A DNA stretch of 64,000 nucleotides, from assembly GCF_002237645.1 (NCBI RefSeq), contig NZ_MJUZ01000012.1:1-64000 (forward strand), given 5' to 3'. The notes beneath the pieces are model-generated. The model worked only from the letters and a program-made list of their open reading frames with translations. It searched no databases and was not told where the DNA came from. Source of the stretch: Desulfovibrio sp. MES5 (GTDB lineage Bacteria; Desulfobacterota; Desulfovibrionia; Desulfovibrionales; Desulfovibrionaceae). A program made the position numbers and the translations under genes. Positions 32,912-41,608 of the stretch are shown here, one piece after another (the stretch's first letter is position 1; the number at the start of each line of letters is the position of its first letter).

Positions 32912-34519
32912 ATGCTGGAATTTTCATGGGTGACGCAGCTTTCCGCCTGGGCCGGTCTGGGCACGCTGGTACTGCTGGAAGTGGTGCTTGGCGTGGACAA
33001 CCTGGTCTTTATTTCCATTCTTGTGGGAAGGTTGCCCGGCGACCGCAAGCGGCAGGCTTTTTTGGTGGGGCTTGGGCTGGCCCTGCTTATGCGCATGATC
33101 CTGCTCACCGTCATGGCCCGCCTGGCCACGCTGACCACGCCCCTGTTTGTGCTTGGGGGGCACGGCTTTTCGGCGCGTGACCTCATACTCATGGCTGGGG
33201 GCGTCTTTTTGCTGCTCAAGGGCACTATGGAGCTGCATGACCGGCTCGAAGGGCACAGCGGCAGATACGCCGGCGAAACTGAACACCATGCCGGATTCTG
33301 GCAGGTGATTTTTCAGGTGGTGGTGCTGGACGCGGTCTTTTCGCTGGACTCCATCATCACGGCCGTGGGCATGGTGGAACATGTCACCATCATGATGCTG
33401 GCCGTGGTCATAGCCATGAGCATTATGGTCATGGCCGCCGGGCCCCTGCTGGGCTTTATGGAACGCCACCCCACGGTCATTGTGCTGTGCCTGGGCTTTT
33501 TGCTCATGATCGGCCTGAGCCTTCTGGCCGACGGTCTGGGCTTTCATATTCCCAAGGGCTACATGTACGCGGCCATCGTGTTTTCCCTTTTGGTTGAAAT
33601 GTGCAATCAGTGGGCGCTGCGCAACCGCCGCAGACGATTCAGCATGCGCGACATGCGCGAGTCCACGGCCCGCGTGATTCTGAATATTCTGGGCGGCAGC
33701 GCGCCGGGGCAGGGTGATGCCCAGCTCGACGCAGCCGCCCTGGCAGGAGAAAGCAAAGAGCGGCTGTTCGCGCCAGAAGAACGGGCCATGCTGGCCCGCG
33801 TCATCCGCCTTGGCGGGCGCACGGCCCGGTTCATCATGGTGCCGCGCCAGCGCGTGAACTGGCTGGACAGCAATGCCGACAGGGAAACCGTGAGCAAACA
33901 TGCCGCGTCGTCACGGCTGGCATGGCTGCCAGTGCTGCGCCGCGATACTGACGAGGTGCTTGGCGTGGTGCATCCCGGCGACATTCTCATGCGCGAAGGC
34001 GAGCAGCCTGAAGGGCCATGGGACCTGACCAAGTTCATCCGGCCAGCCCCCACCATCTTCGAGCATACGCCCCTGCCTGTCATTATGGAGGAGTTTCGCA
34101 CCCATCCCTCGCCTCTGGCCTTTGTGCGCGACGAATACGGCAGCGTGGTGGGCATCATCACCCCGGCGGAACTTTTGAGTGTGCTGGCCGGGCAGATGGG
34201 CGACATGCCCGCCGGGCCGGAAGCCTGCCGCCGCCCCGACGGCAGCTGGGTCATGCCCGGGCGACTTACCATTGACCTTTTTGCCAGCTGGCTTGGCATC
34301 AGCCTGCCCAAGCGCCTCGACAGCGCGACCCTGGCCGGGTTCATTCTGGAGCGCCTTGGGCGCATACCCGAAAAAGGCGAGCACCTGCACTATCAGGGGT
34401 GGGATCTGGAAATCACGCGCATGGACAGAAGGCGCATTGACGAAGTGCGCGCCGTGCGCCTGCTGACGCCTCCGGCCAAGGGCAAGAAAAAGGCGAAGGA
34501 TGCGTCCGGACGGGGCTGA
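32912..34519 (+). CDS. TerC-family membrane protein with CBS pair and CorC/HlyC domain
   Basis: 535 residues from ATG 32912 (GGAG eight bases upstream). Residues about 1-230 are the seven-helix TerC domain with the two acidic signatures (EVVLGVDNLVFI and VVVLDAVFSLDSIITAVGM). A CBS pair follows (about 300-430), then a CorC/HlyC C-terminal domain (about 440-525). This is the YoaE/YegH layout; members are linked to metal-ion export or stress, recently to manganese loading of exported proteins. Which ion applies here is not known. A promoter and the ilv leader follow. Confidence 0.88.
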   Translation: MLEFSWVTQLSAWAGLGTLVLLEVVLGVDNLVFISILVGRLPGDRKRQAFLVGLGLALLMRMILLTVMARLATLTTPLFVLGGHGFSARDLILMAGGVFLLLKGTMELHDRLEGHSGRYAGETEHHAGFWQVIFQVVVLDAVFSLDSIITAVGMVEHVTIMMLAVVIAMSIMVMAAGPLLGFMERHPTVIVLCLGFLLMIGLSLLADGLGFHIPKGYMYAAIVFSLLVEMCNQWALRNRRRRFSMRDMRESTARVILNILGGSAPGQGDAQLDAAALAGESKERLFAPEERAMLARVIRLGGRTARFIMVPRQRVNWLDSNADRETVSKHAASSRLAWLPVLRRDTDEVLGVVHPGDILMREGEQPEGPWDLTKFIRPAPTIFEHTPLPVIMEEFRTHPSPLAFVRDEYGSVVGIITPAELLSVLAGQMGDMPAGPEACRRPDGSWVMPGRLTIDLFASWLGISLPKRLDSATLAGFILERLGRIPEKGEHLHYQGWDLEITRMDRRRIDEVRAVRLLTPPAKGKKKAKDASGRG

Positions 34520-34542
34520 TTGAAAACTCCGCCGTAAATCTG

Positions 34543-34570
34543 TTGACAAGCTGGTGGACTCGGCTGTAAT
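34543..34570 (+). promoter_or_regulatory. Promoter of the ilvBN operon
   Basis: Perfect TTGACA (34543-34548), 16-bp spacer, TGTAAT (34565-34570). Transcription should start near 34577, only 6 or 12 bases before the leader peptide ATG, so the leader would be almost leaderless. Confidence 0.7.
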
Positions 34571-34582
34571 TTTACAAGCGGT

Positions 34583-34678
34583 ATGACAATGTACAACATT
34601 TCTTTCTTCCTCTGCGGCATGATTTGCCTCGTTATGGTCGGCCTAGTAGTACGGGACCGATCTTTAGGCGCGTCATAA
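34583..34678 (+). CDS. Branched-chain leader peptide (ilv attenuation)
   Basis: A 31-codon frame from ATG 34583 (or ATG 34589) to TAA 34678. Residues 14-23, ICLVMVGLVV, hold seven branched-chain residues in ten; in all there are 4 Leu, 4 Val and 2 Ile. It lies between a strong promoter and an intrinsic terminator ahead of ilvB, the arrangement of ilvL-type attenuation. The ribosome site is weak (AAGCGG) and the start is very close to the predicted transcript end, so translation may be nearly leaderless. Confidence 0.8.
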   Translation: MTMYNISFFLCGMICLVMVGLVVRDRSLGAS

Positions 34679-34706
34679 GCAGGGAAGAGCAAAAGGTATA
34701 TGTGAA

Positions 34707-34737
34707 CCCCGCCGGCGCGAGCTGGCGGGGTTTTTTT
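34707..34737 (+). terminator. Attenuator terminator of ilvBN
   Basis: CCCCGCCGGC (34707-34716), loop GCGA, GCTGGCGGGG (34721-34730): a 10-bp stem with one G-U pair, followed by seven T (34731-34737). It lies 28 bases after the leader peptide stop and 50 before ilvB, so it must act as an attenuator. GTCGGC in the leader coding region (about 34637-34642) could pair with GCCGGC of the first arm as an antiterminator; this part is weaker. Confidence 0.85.
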
Positions 34738-34786
34738 ATACCCGAAAACCCTGCCAGCAAGCCCCAGCCAACGCAAAAGGAGCCTT

Positions 34787-36469
34787 GTGGCGATGTTACG
34801 TCTTACTGGAGCCGAATTAACCATACGCCTGCTGGAAAATCAGGGGGTTACCTGCATTGCCGGGATTCCCGGCGGTTTCAATCTGCCCTTGTACGACGCG
34901 CTTGGGCGCAGCGGCAATATCCGCCATGTTCTGGCGCGCCACGAGCAGGGCGCGGGCTTTATAGCGCAGGGCATGGCCAGGGTCTCGGGCCGCCCTGGCG
35001 TGGTCTTTGCCACATCAGGGCCGGGAGCAACCAATACCCTCACGGCTCTTGCCGACGCCCGTATGGACTCGGTGCCCCTGGTCTGCATCACCGGCCAGGT
35101 TCCCCAGAGCATGATAGGCACTGACGCCTTTCAGGAAGTGGACATTTACGGAATGTCCATCCCGGCGACCAAACACAATTTTCTCGTGCGCTCTCCGGAA
35201 GAACTGCCGCATGTCATTGCCGAGGCTTTTTCCATTGCGGTCAGCGATCGCCCTGGCCCGGTGCTTGTGGACATCCCGCGTGACGTGCAGGTGGCCCCCA
35301 TCGAGATAGACTGCCTGCCCGACCCCGGCGTGGCCAAGCCCATGCCCACGCCCGACAGCGCGTCCCTGGCCAGGGCTGCCGAGCTTCTCAACGCGGCGGA
35401 ACGGCCGCTGCTGCTGCTTGGCGGCGGCACGTCGTCGCCGGAGGCCGCCGCCGCTGTGCTGGAGTTTATGGAACAGCAGCGCATCCCGGCCGTCATGTCC
35501 CTGCGTGGGCTCGGCGTTGTGCCGCACGGGCATGATCTTGCCGTGGGCATGCTGGGCATGCATGGCGCGCGCGCCTCCAACATGCTGGTGGAGGAATGCG
35601 ACGTGCTCATGGTGGTTGGCGCTCGTCTGGGCGACAGGGCCACAGGCCGTCTGGACAGTTTTTGCCCCAAGAGCGGGCTTATCCATATCGACATCGACGC
35701 CAGCGAAGTGGGCAAGCTGCGCATGCCGCAGGTGGGGCTGACGGCGGACGCAGCGCAGGCCCTGCGGGCGCTCATGCCCCTGGTGAAGCCGCGCGAGCGC
35801 GGCGCATGGCTGGCGCGCGTGGACGCCCGCAAGGCCGCGCACGGGCTGCGGTTTGAGAGGGAGGACGACATCCTCTCCCCCTACGGCATCATTCGCCATG
35901 TGGCGAAATTGCTGGATGACAATGCCGTCATCGCCACAGATGTGGGCCAGCACCAGATGCGCGTGGCGCAGGCCTACCCCATGAGCCGCCCGCGTCAGTG
36001 GCTCACGTCCGGCGGCCTGGGCACCATGGGTTTCGGCCTGCCCGCAGCCATAGGCGCGGCGCTGGAGCGGCGCGGGGGCGTTGCCGTCTGTTTTACCGGC
36101 GACGGCAGCCTGCTCATGAATATTCAGGAAATGGCCACTGCCGCTGAAACCGGGGCCAATGTAAAGATCATCCTGTGCAACAACAACGGGCTGGGGCTTG
36201 TGCAGCAACAGCAGGACCTTTTCTTTGACGGGCGCATCACTGCTTCCGCCTACACCACCCGCACGGATTTTGTGCAGATCGCCAAGGGTTTTGGCCTGCC
36301 TGCGGCCCGGCTTACCAGAGGAAAAGACCCGCAGCGTGTTTTGAAAGAATTTCTTGGCAAGCCCGGCCCTTGCCTGATTGAAGTGCAGGTGCGGGCAGAA
36401 GACAAGGTTTTTCCGATGGTGCCGCCAGGAGCGGCCAACAGTCAAATGATAGAGGGGATTCCGTCATGA
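34787..36469 (+). CDS. ilvB: Acetolactate synthase large subunit
   Basis: 560 residues from GTG 34787, four bases after AAAAGGAG; ATG 34793, ten bases after it, is possible. ThDP enzyme: catalytic Glu in VLARHEQGAGFIAQG, FAD-domain middle part, and the ThDP/Mg motif GDGSLLMNIQEMATAAETGANVKIILCNN. It forms acetolactate or acetohydroxybutyrate, the first common step of Val, Leu and Ile synthesis. ilvN follows with an ATGA overlap. Expression should depend on the leader peptide and terminator upstream. Confidence 0.93.
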   Translation: MAMLRLTGAELTIRLLENQGVTCIAGIPGGFNLPLYDALGRSGNIRHVLARHEQGAGFIAQGMARVSGRPGVVFATSGPGATNTLTALADARMDSVPLVCITGQVPQSMIGTDAFQEVDIYGMSIPATKHNFLVRSPEELPHVIAEAFSIAVSDRPGPVLVDIPRDVQVAPIEIDCLPDPGVAKPMPTPDSASLARAAELLNAAERPLLLLGGGTSSPEAAAAVLEFMEQQRIPAVMSLRGLGVVPHGHDLAVGMLGMHGARASNMLVEECDVLMVVGARLGDRATGRLDSFCPKSGLIHIDIDASEVGKLRMPQVGLTADAAQALRALMPLVKPRERGAWLARVDARKAAHGLRFEREDDILSPYGIIRHVAKLLDDNAVIATDVGQHQMRVAQAYPMSRPRQWLTSGGLGTMGFGLPAAIGAALERRGGVAVCFTGDGSLLMNIQEMATAAETGANVKIILCNNNGLGLVQQQQDLFFDGRITASAYTTRTDFVQIAKGFGLPAARLTRGKDPQRVLKEFLGKPGPCLIEVQVRAEDKVFPMVPPGAANSQMIEGIPS

Positions 36470-36762
36470 GCAGTTCCATCAAAAACGCCCTTGCCATGTT
36501 GCGCCTGAGCGTCAACAACCATCCCGGCGTCATGTCGCATATCTGCGGTCTTTTCGCCGGACGCGCCTATAATCTTGAAGGGATACTTGTCACGCCCGAG
36601 GCCGACGGGGCCACCTGCCGCATGTGGCTGGTGGTCAAGGATGACGGCCGCATGGAGCAGATAGTGAAACAGGTGAGCAAACTGCACGACGTGCTGGACG
36701 TGCATGTGGGGCAGGCCGAACCGGCGGTCTTCAACCGGCTGGCCGGATGCCTTGAATGCTGA
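36466..36762 (+). CDS. ilvN: Acetolactate synthase small (regulatory) subunit
   Basis: 98 residues, a single ACT domain (LRLSVNNHPGVMSHICGLFAGRAYNLEGILV). This short form corresponds to IlvN of the ilvBN type and lacks the C-terminal extension of IlvH. It gives valine feedback inhibition and activates the large subunit. It overlaps ilvB by ATGA. A type-B repeat starts nine bases after its stop. Confidence 0.9.
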   Translation: MSSSIKNALAMLRLSVNNHPGVMSHICGLFAGRAYNLEGILVTPEADGATCRMWLVVKDDGRMEQIVKQVSKLHDVLDVHVGQAEPAVFNRLAGCLEC

Positions 36763-36770
36763 ATCTCTTA

Positions 36771-36965
36771 TAGCATTTTCGCATTGAAAATATCCATTTT
36801 CAATGCTTCCAAGACGCCCGCTTCGGCGCGTAACAGCGCAAATAAATAGCGATGCTGTCTTCATCCGTAAGCCCTACGGGCAACGGCTGAAGCTGCGCTT
36901 ACGCCTCCGCGGCGGGCGTCTGCTCCCGCATCCGCCAGAGCAATTTCAAAATGAAATTGCTCTGG
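36771..36965 (-). repeat. Type-B intergenic repeat
   Basis: On the minus strand it begins CCAGAGCAATTTCATTTTGA, then AATTGCTCTGGCGGATGCGG, GCGCAGCTTCAGCCGTTGCC, GAAGACAGCATCGC and TTTGCGCTGTTA, and ends in GCGAAAATGCTA. It has the same backbone as 24370-24914 and 60730-60887, without the tandem arrays. Confidence 0.75.
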
Positions 36966-37162
36966 ACAGTGCCGTCACGAGCGCCTTTCCTGGTATTTCT
37001 GCGGCGAACTTCGCCCTTTGTTCCGGTCGAGTACCATCAGAGTACACTCCCTGTAGAAAAGGCTTGTTCTCCCTGATATGACTGAAAATTCATCTCGTGG
37101 CGACACTGTCTGGAGCAGAGTAGTTACCACTTGTTCGTTTCACTCATAAGCTATTCTTCGCC

Positions 37163-37214
37163 GCAAAAAACAGGGGCCGCGCACTTCATGTGGTGCACGG
37201 CCTCTGTTTTTTGC
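37163..37214. terminator. Bidirectional terminator
   Basis: GCAAAAAACAGGGGCCG...GCAC pairs with GTGCACGGCCTCTGTTTTTTGC, a stem of about 20 bp with A-runs and T-runs at the ends. It ends ilvBN on the plus strand and could back up the chemoreceptor gene on the minus strand. Confidence 0.85.
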
Positions 37215-37375
37215 TTCAAAGCTCTGGTTTTTCGGCAGCGGGAAAAAGCAGATAAACCCTGTGATGGCCTTATGCCTTGACGGCGTTGCCACGTAACCCC
37301 GCCTCCGGAACCCGCGCTTGAGATCAGAAAACCTGTTGCGTTATGTCGGAAATAAAAGTTTTAGGGGGTGGGGGC

Positions 37376-37415
37376 GTGGAGGAGGGACCCTTTTGCAAAA
37401 GGGCCCCTCCTCCAC
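37376..37415 (-). repeat. 40-bp palindrome downstream of the chemoreceptor gene (type C)
   Basis: GTGGAGGAGGGACCCTTTTG meets CAAAAGGGCCCCTCCTCCAC with only one mismatched pair. On the minus strand it is followed by GCCCCCACCCCCTAAAACTT. A near copy lies at 41545-41584, also 25 bases after a minus-strand stop codon (tyrS). Confidence 0.8.
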
Positions 37416-37439
37416 TAAGCATTGCCGAGATAAAATGCT

Positions 37440-39200
37440 CTAGACCCGGCTGCTTTCAGACTTCATTTCATTGATAAGGCGCTGCAAAACCTGCGACTGT
37501 CGCGCCAATTCCGCCGTGGCCTGCGAGGCCTGGCCCATGGCCGAGGCGGTCTGGCTGGATATGGCGGCCACCTGCTCCACGGAGCGGTTTATCTCGTCGC
37601 TGGCGGCGGACTGTTCCTCGCTGGCGGTGGCAATGGAGCGTACCTGATCATTGGTCTGGTCAACCAGGTTAACAATGGTGCGCAGGGTCTGGCCAGACTG
37701 GTTGGCAAGGTTGGTGGCTTCCTGAATGGTATTGATGGAAAGGTTCACCCCGGCCACGCTTTTGCGGGTGCCTTCCTGAATGCCGCTGATGACCTGGCCC
37801 ACCTCATGGGTGGCTGACATGGTCTTTTCGGCCAGCTTGCGAACCTCGTCGGCCACGACAGCAAAGCCGCGCCCGGCGTCGCCCGCTCGGGCAGCCTCGA
37901 TGGCGGCGTTGAGGGCAAGCAGGTTGGTTTGGTCTGCAATGTCTGAAATGACGTTCATGATCTGGCCGATGCCTTCGGCCTGATGGCTGAGCGTGTCCAT
38001 GTCCTGCTTGAGTTCCTGGCTCTGCCTGGAGACTTCGTCAATGCCGCGCACCACCTTGGTGACGATGGCTTCGCCTTCCTGGGCCTGGGTGCGCGCGTTC
38101 CCGGACATTTCCGAGGCGTGGCCGGCGTTGCTGGCCACTTCGCGCACAGTGGCGTTCATCTGTTCCATAGCGGTGGCTGTTTCGCTGATGCGCTGCGACT
38201 GCTCGTCAGAGCCACGGCTGGACTGCTCAATCTGGGCGGACAGTTCTTCGGAGGCGGAGGTGAGGATATTCACCACGTTTTCAAGCTGGTTGGCGGCCTG
38301 CAACATGCCCTCGGCCCTTGCGTGCAGGGCTTCGTCCTTGGCGGCCTGGGCTTCTTTCATAGCCGTATGCGCCTGTTCCGCCTGTCGGGCGGCTTCCGCG
38401 CTCTTTTCTTCGGCCTCGCCTATTTTGTCCTTCATGGTGGCCACCATGTTTTGCATCACATGGTATACGCCGCCGGGGCGCTTTTGCACCCGGAAGTTCA
38501 CGTCAAGATTGCCGCGTGCTATTTCGCCCGCCACCTCGGCCAGATAGCCGGGGTCTTCGCCAAGCTGGCGCATGATGTTGCGGGTCAGCAAAACGCCCAG
38601 GCTGATGGAAAGCAAAAGACCGAACCCAAGGGCCGCGAACAGAAGGTAGCTGGAGGTATCTGCCAGCGCGGCATTGTTTTTGGCCACAAGGGCGCCCTGC
38701 TCAAGCTTGGAGGACACGAGGGCGTCAATGGTCTTCTGGTAGGTCGTGGCAATTTCTCTGCCTTTGCCGCTCAGCAGGGCGTAGGCTTCATCCTTGCGGC
38801 CTGCCTCGGCCATGGCCATGACCTCATCGGTCATCTTTCTGAAATCCTGGCGGCGTAACTTGTAATCAGCTATGATCCTGCGCGCCTCATCAGAGATAAG
38901 GGTGGCTTCAACCTTTGTGGCGCTGCTGTCGATGACGGCGCGAAACTGGGGAATAACGGTGCGCGCGCGTGCTTTTACTGCATCATCACTTGTGGTGGCA
39001 AAATCGAGCAAATTAACCCTGATGCGCTGAAAGTAGGCCGAGATGTTGAGCAGGTCGCCCATGGGCTCCACAGCTCGTGTATAGAGAAAATTGTCGGCCT
39101 TGCTCATGTCGTGCATCCGCGAAGCGGCGAAAATGCCCACTGATAATGTGATCAGGGCTGAGGCAATAAAACCCGCCAAAAGTTTTGTTTGCAGTTTCAT
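37440..39200 (-). CDS. Methyl-accepting chemotaxis protein
   Basis: 586 residues. N-terminal membrane helix (about 7-28), a periplasmic four-helix-bundle sensor (about 30-185), second helix (about 186-207), HAMP domain (about 208-260) and a long signalling coil whose hairpin tip reads [43 protein letters not shown]. Such receptors control CheA and so CheY and flagellar rotation. No CheW-binding C-terminal pentapeptide is evident. The ligand is unknown. Its stop codon TAG is the first triplet of a TAGAGCA repeat end, and a palindrome follows. Confidence 0.93.
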   Translation of the reverse strand: MKLQTKLLAGFIASALITLSVGIFAASRMHDMSKADNFLYTRAVEPMGDLLNISAYFQRIRVNLLDFATTSDDAVKARARTVIPQFRAVIDSSATKVEATLISDEARRIIADYKLRRQDFRKMTDEVMAMAEAGRKDEAYALLSGKGREIATTYQKTIDALVSSKLEQGALVAKNNAALADTSSYLLFAALGFGLLLSISLGVLLTRNIMRQLGEDPGYLAEVAGEIARGNLDVNFRVQKRPGGVYHVMQNMVATMKDKIGEAEEKSAEAARQAEQAHTAMKEAQAAKDEALHARAEGMLQAANQLENVVNILTSASEELSAQIEQSSRGSDEQSQRISETATAMEQMNATVREVASNAGHASEMSGNARTQAQEGEAIVTKVVRGIDEVSRQSQELKQDMDTLSHQAEGIGQIMNVISDIADQTNLLALNAAIEAARAGDAGRGFAVVADEVRKLAEKTMSATHEVGQVISGIQEGTRKSVAGVNLSINTIQEATNLANQSGQTLRTIVNLVDQTNDQVRSIATASEEQSAASDEINRSVEQVAAISSQTASAMGQASQATAELARQSQVLQRLINEMKSESSRV

Positions 39201-39400
39201 AGTATTCCTTCGGTCTTTGTCTCCACGGCAACACGCGCGGCGACTTCATATATGCCTATCGGTTATAAGGCTTTTAACTTGAGTGTTGCTGACTAGAAAT
39301 CAGGTGTTGTGCAAAGGGTAAAGAGGAGCAACGCGGGGAGTAACCTTCGCGCTTACTGAAAAGTAAAACCTATTGCCAACAATGCAAGGGCGGGCAGGTT

Positions 39401-40618
39401 TTATCTGCTATCGTCCTGATAGGCAACCCTCTCGAAAACCTTGCGGCGCGGTGTAAGGCTGATGTGATAATATTGGTTCTGGGGTATATAGATGTAGGGG
39501 ACGTCCTCACTGCGCTGGCGCAAAAAAAGCGACAGCAGCACCCGGTTGATGGCCTGATGCCCCACGATCACAAGAGGAGTGTCGCCAGCCAGAAACAGGG
39601 CCCGGCGCAGGCCGCGCTGCACGCGTTCGCCCAGCATGGCGTAACTTTCGCCATTGGGATAGGCATAGGAAAACTTGTTGGCATTGCGCCCGGCGGTAAC
39701 CTGCGGCATTTTTTCGCGTATTTCGCTGTACAGCATGCCCTCGCAGTCGCCTGCCCATATCTCGTTAAATTCCTTGAAGGCCATGATATGGGCGCCGGGG
39801 CGTTCGACCAGCAGCGGCGCGGCCGTCTCGTGCGAGCGCAGCCGTGTGGAGGTGAAAACCCAGTCAATTTCCTTATGGCGCATATGCCGCGCCAGGGCCT
39901 CGGCCTGGGCGCGTCCTTTGGCCGTCAGGGGCGGATCGCCGCCGATGCGGCCGCGCACGTTGAATTCCGTTTGTCCGTGGCGCACAAGGTACAGGCAGTG
40001 CACCCAGGCGCTGACCACGATCTCGCGTATGGCCGGGTAAAAAGGCGAGCCCTCGCAGGGGCGCTCGGCAAGAATACGGTTGGCGGTGGAATCCACGCAA
40101 AGCCAGAATTTTTCATCCTCAAGAGGCTCGTAGATAGCCTCATAGTAGCCAATGCGCTTCATGAAGCTCTGCAGCGCCTCTTCTTCGCTGTAGGACGCAT
40201 ATTCCGGCAGGGTGGTCTTGCGCCGGATGCAGGCCGTGAGCAGAAGCTGGTCTTCGTTGACGCACTCGACAAACAGCACGGGATAGTCCGTAAGCGTGCT
40301 TTCAATCATGCGGCGGCGGGCGCGGCTCACATTGGTGGCGTCCAGAATGGCCACTTCGCCGCCCTCGGCCAGCCAGTCGCGGGCCATGTCCATGTTGCGG
40401 CGGCAGATCATTTCGCGGGCTTCGCGGCCTGCGGCATTGGTGGGATTATAAAAATCGGGGTTGGTGGATTCCGCCCCCATAAGGGCCCGGCGCAGGTCGC
40501 CATTATTGAAAAGCCTGGCCTGAATGCCCTCGGCCGTAAGGCCGTCGCGAATGCGTCTGGCCAAGGTGGACTTGCCGCGTGCGGGCAGCCCCACCATGGC
40601 TACATAAAGTTTTTGCAT
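39401..40618 (-). CDS. Bifunctional 6-phosphofructo-2-kinase / fructose-2,6-bisphosphatase-like
   Basis: 405 residues with the two-domain layout of the eukaryotic enzyme. N-terminal kinase: P-loop GLPARGKST (10-18), FNNGDLRR, FYNPTNAAGREAREM and ILDATNVSRARR (Walker B region). C-terminal histidine-phosphatase domain: LVRHGQTEFN (catalytic H214), E285 region in FNEIWAGDCEG and GHQAINR (H354). In eukaryotes it makes and removes fructose-2,6-bisphosphate, the regulator of glycolysis. Such fusions are rare in bacteria. Whether it acts on fructose-6-phosphate here is unproven. It is divergent from the racemase gene. Confidence 0.82.
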   Translation of the reverse strand: MQKLYVAMVGLPARGKSTLARRIRDGLTAEGIQARLFNNGDLRRALMGAESTNPDFYNPTNAAGREAREMICRRNMDMARDWLAEGGEVAILDATNVSRARRRMIESTLTDYPVLFVECVNEDQLLLTACIRRKTTLPEYASYSEEEALQSFMKRIGYYEAIYEPLEDEKFWLCVDSTANRILAERPCEGSPFYPAIREIVVSAWVHCLYLVRHGQTEFNVRGRIGGDPPLTAKGRAQAEALARHMRHKEIDWVFTSTRLRSHETAAPLLVERPGAHIMAFKEFNEIWAGDCEGMLYSEIREKMPQVTAGRNANKFSYAYPNGESYAMLGERVQRGLRRALFLAGDTPLVIVGHQAINRVLLSLFLRQRSEDVPYIYIPQNQYYHISLTPRRKVFERVAYQDDSR

Positions 40619-40709
40619 ATGCCCTCCACTTGGCAGATTAGAGCAAAAGCCCGTATAACAAAAGAGGCCGCACAGGCGGCGCTGCGCACGTTAACGCTAT
40701 GGAGCACAC

Positions 40710-41402
40710 ATGAAAACCATCGGCCTGATCGGCGGCATGAGTTGGGAAAGTACGGTTTCCTATTACCAGATAATCAACCGTGTTGTGAAACAACGGCTCG
40801 GCGGCCTGCATTCGGCAAAGTGCCTTCTGTACAGCGTGGATTTTGCTGAAATTGAAGCCTGCCAGGCTGCGGGGCGCTGGGACGATGCGGCGGCCATTCT
40901 GGTGGAGGCCGCCCGAAGCCTGGAGCGGGGCGGGGCTGATTTTCTGCTCATCTGCACCAACACCATGCACAAGGTGGCTCCGGAGGTGGCGGCGGGCGTG
41001 AGCATTCCCCTGCTGCACCTGGCGGAAGTCACGGCGGACGCGCTGCTGCGGCAAGGCATCGTCAAGGCGGCCCTGCTGGGCACACGCTATACGATGGAGG
41101 AAGATTTTTACAGCGGCGTGCTGCGGCGGCGGGGCATAGAGGTGCTCATTCCGGAGGCTGCGGACAGGGGCATGATCAATGACATTATTTTTCATGAACT
41201 GTGTATGGGGCGTATTGAAGACGCCTCACGACAAAAGTTTTTGTCTGTCATTGAGAGCCTGCGTGAGCGGGGCGCGCAGGGAGTTGTGCTCGGCTGCACG
41301 GAGATAGGCCTGCTCGTGCGCCAGCAGGAAGGGGGTTTTCCCTTGCTGGACACGACCGTGCTGCACGCCACCGCTGCGGCGGAGATGGCGCTGGCCCGCT
41401 GA
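40710..41402 (+). CDS. Aspartate/glutamate racemase family protein
   Basis: 230 residues. Family signatures are MKTIGLIGGMSWESTVSYYQ, LICTNTMHKVA (first catalytic Cys) and GVVLGCTEIGLLV (second Cys). This pattern matches the RacX/YgeA branch of PLP-independent amino acid racemases. GGAG lies seven bases before ATG 40710. Two terminator hairpins follow at once (41421-41498). The substrate could be Asp, Glu or another amino acid. Confidence 0.88.
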   Translation: MKTIGLIGGMSWESTVSYYQIINRVVKQRLGGLHSAKCLLYSVDFAEIEACQAAGRWDDAAAILVEAARSLERGGADFLLICTNTMHKVAPEVAAGVSIPLLHLAEVTADALLRQGIVKAALLGTRYTMEEDFYSGVLRRRGIEVLIPEAADRGMINDIIFHELCMGRIEDASRQKFLSVIESLRERGAQGVVLGCTEIGLLVRQQEGGFPLLDTTVLHATAAAEMALAR

Positions 41403-41420
41403 AAACGTGTGAAAATCAAG

Positions 41421-41498
41421 GGGCGACTGTCGCCCGCAGACGCATTTTTTTAATCATATTGCCCCTGCGCAGATGTCTGCGCAGGGGCAATACTTTTT
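41421..41498 (+). terminator. Double terminator after the racemase gene
   Basis: First hairpin GGGCG-ACTGT-CGCCC (41421-41435) with a T-run at 41445-41451. Second, TATTGCCCCTGCGCAG (41457-41472) with CTGCGCAGGGGCAATA (41477-41492), a perfect 16-bp stem, then CTTTTT. Confidence 0.88.
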
Positions 41499-41544
41499 CA
41501 GCAAAAACTCTGTGCGATGCTAAAACATACCAGGAGTTTTGGGG

Positions 41545-41584
41545 GTGGGGGCGTGATTCTTTTGTAAAAGGGTCACGCCCCCAC
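41545..41584 (-). repeat. Palindrome downstream of tyrS (type C)
   Basis: GTGGGGGCGTGA (41545-41556) pairs with TCACGCCCCCAC (41573-41584) around an inner CTTTTGTAAAAG. The minus-strand continuation CCCCCAAAACT is shared with the copy at 37376-37415. Confidence 0.75.
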
Positions 41585-41608
41585 AAAGCATTTCAAATGA
41601 ACAGTGCA

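Larger units (their letters stand above)
36763..37439. other. Gene-free region between ilvN and the chemoreceptor gene
   Basis: 677 bases with no credible gene. It holds a full type-B repeat (36771-36965), a bidirectional terminator (37163-37214), the palindrome at 37376-37415 and a TAGAGCA end that supplies the chemoreceptor stop codon (37425-37442). Confidence 0.7.

Noticed and set aside
39464-40849. 461-codon plus-strand open frame opposite the PFK-2-like gene
   Set aside because: Antisense shadow; the minus-strand protein has all catalytic motifs.
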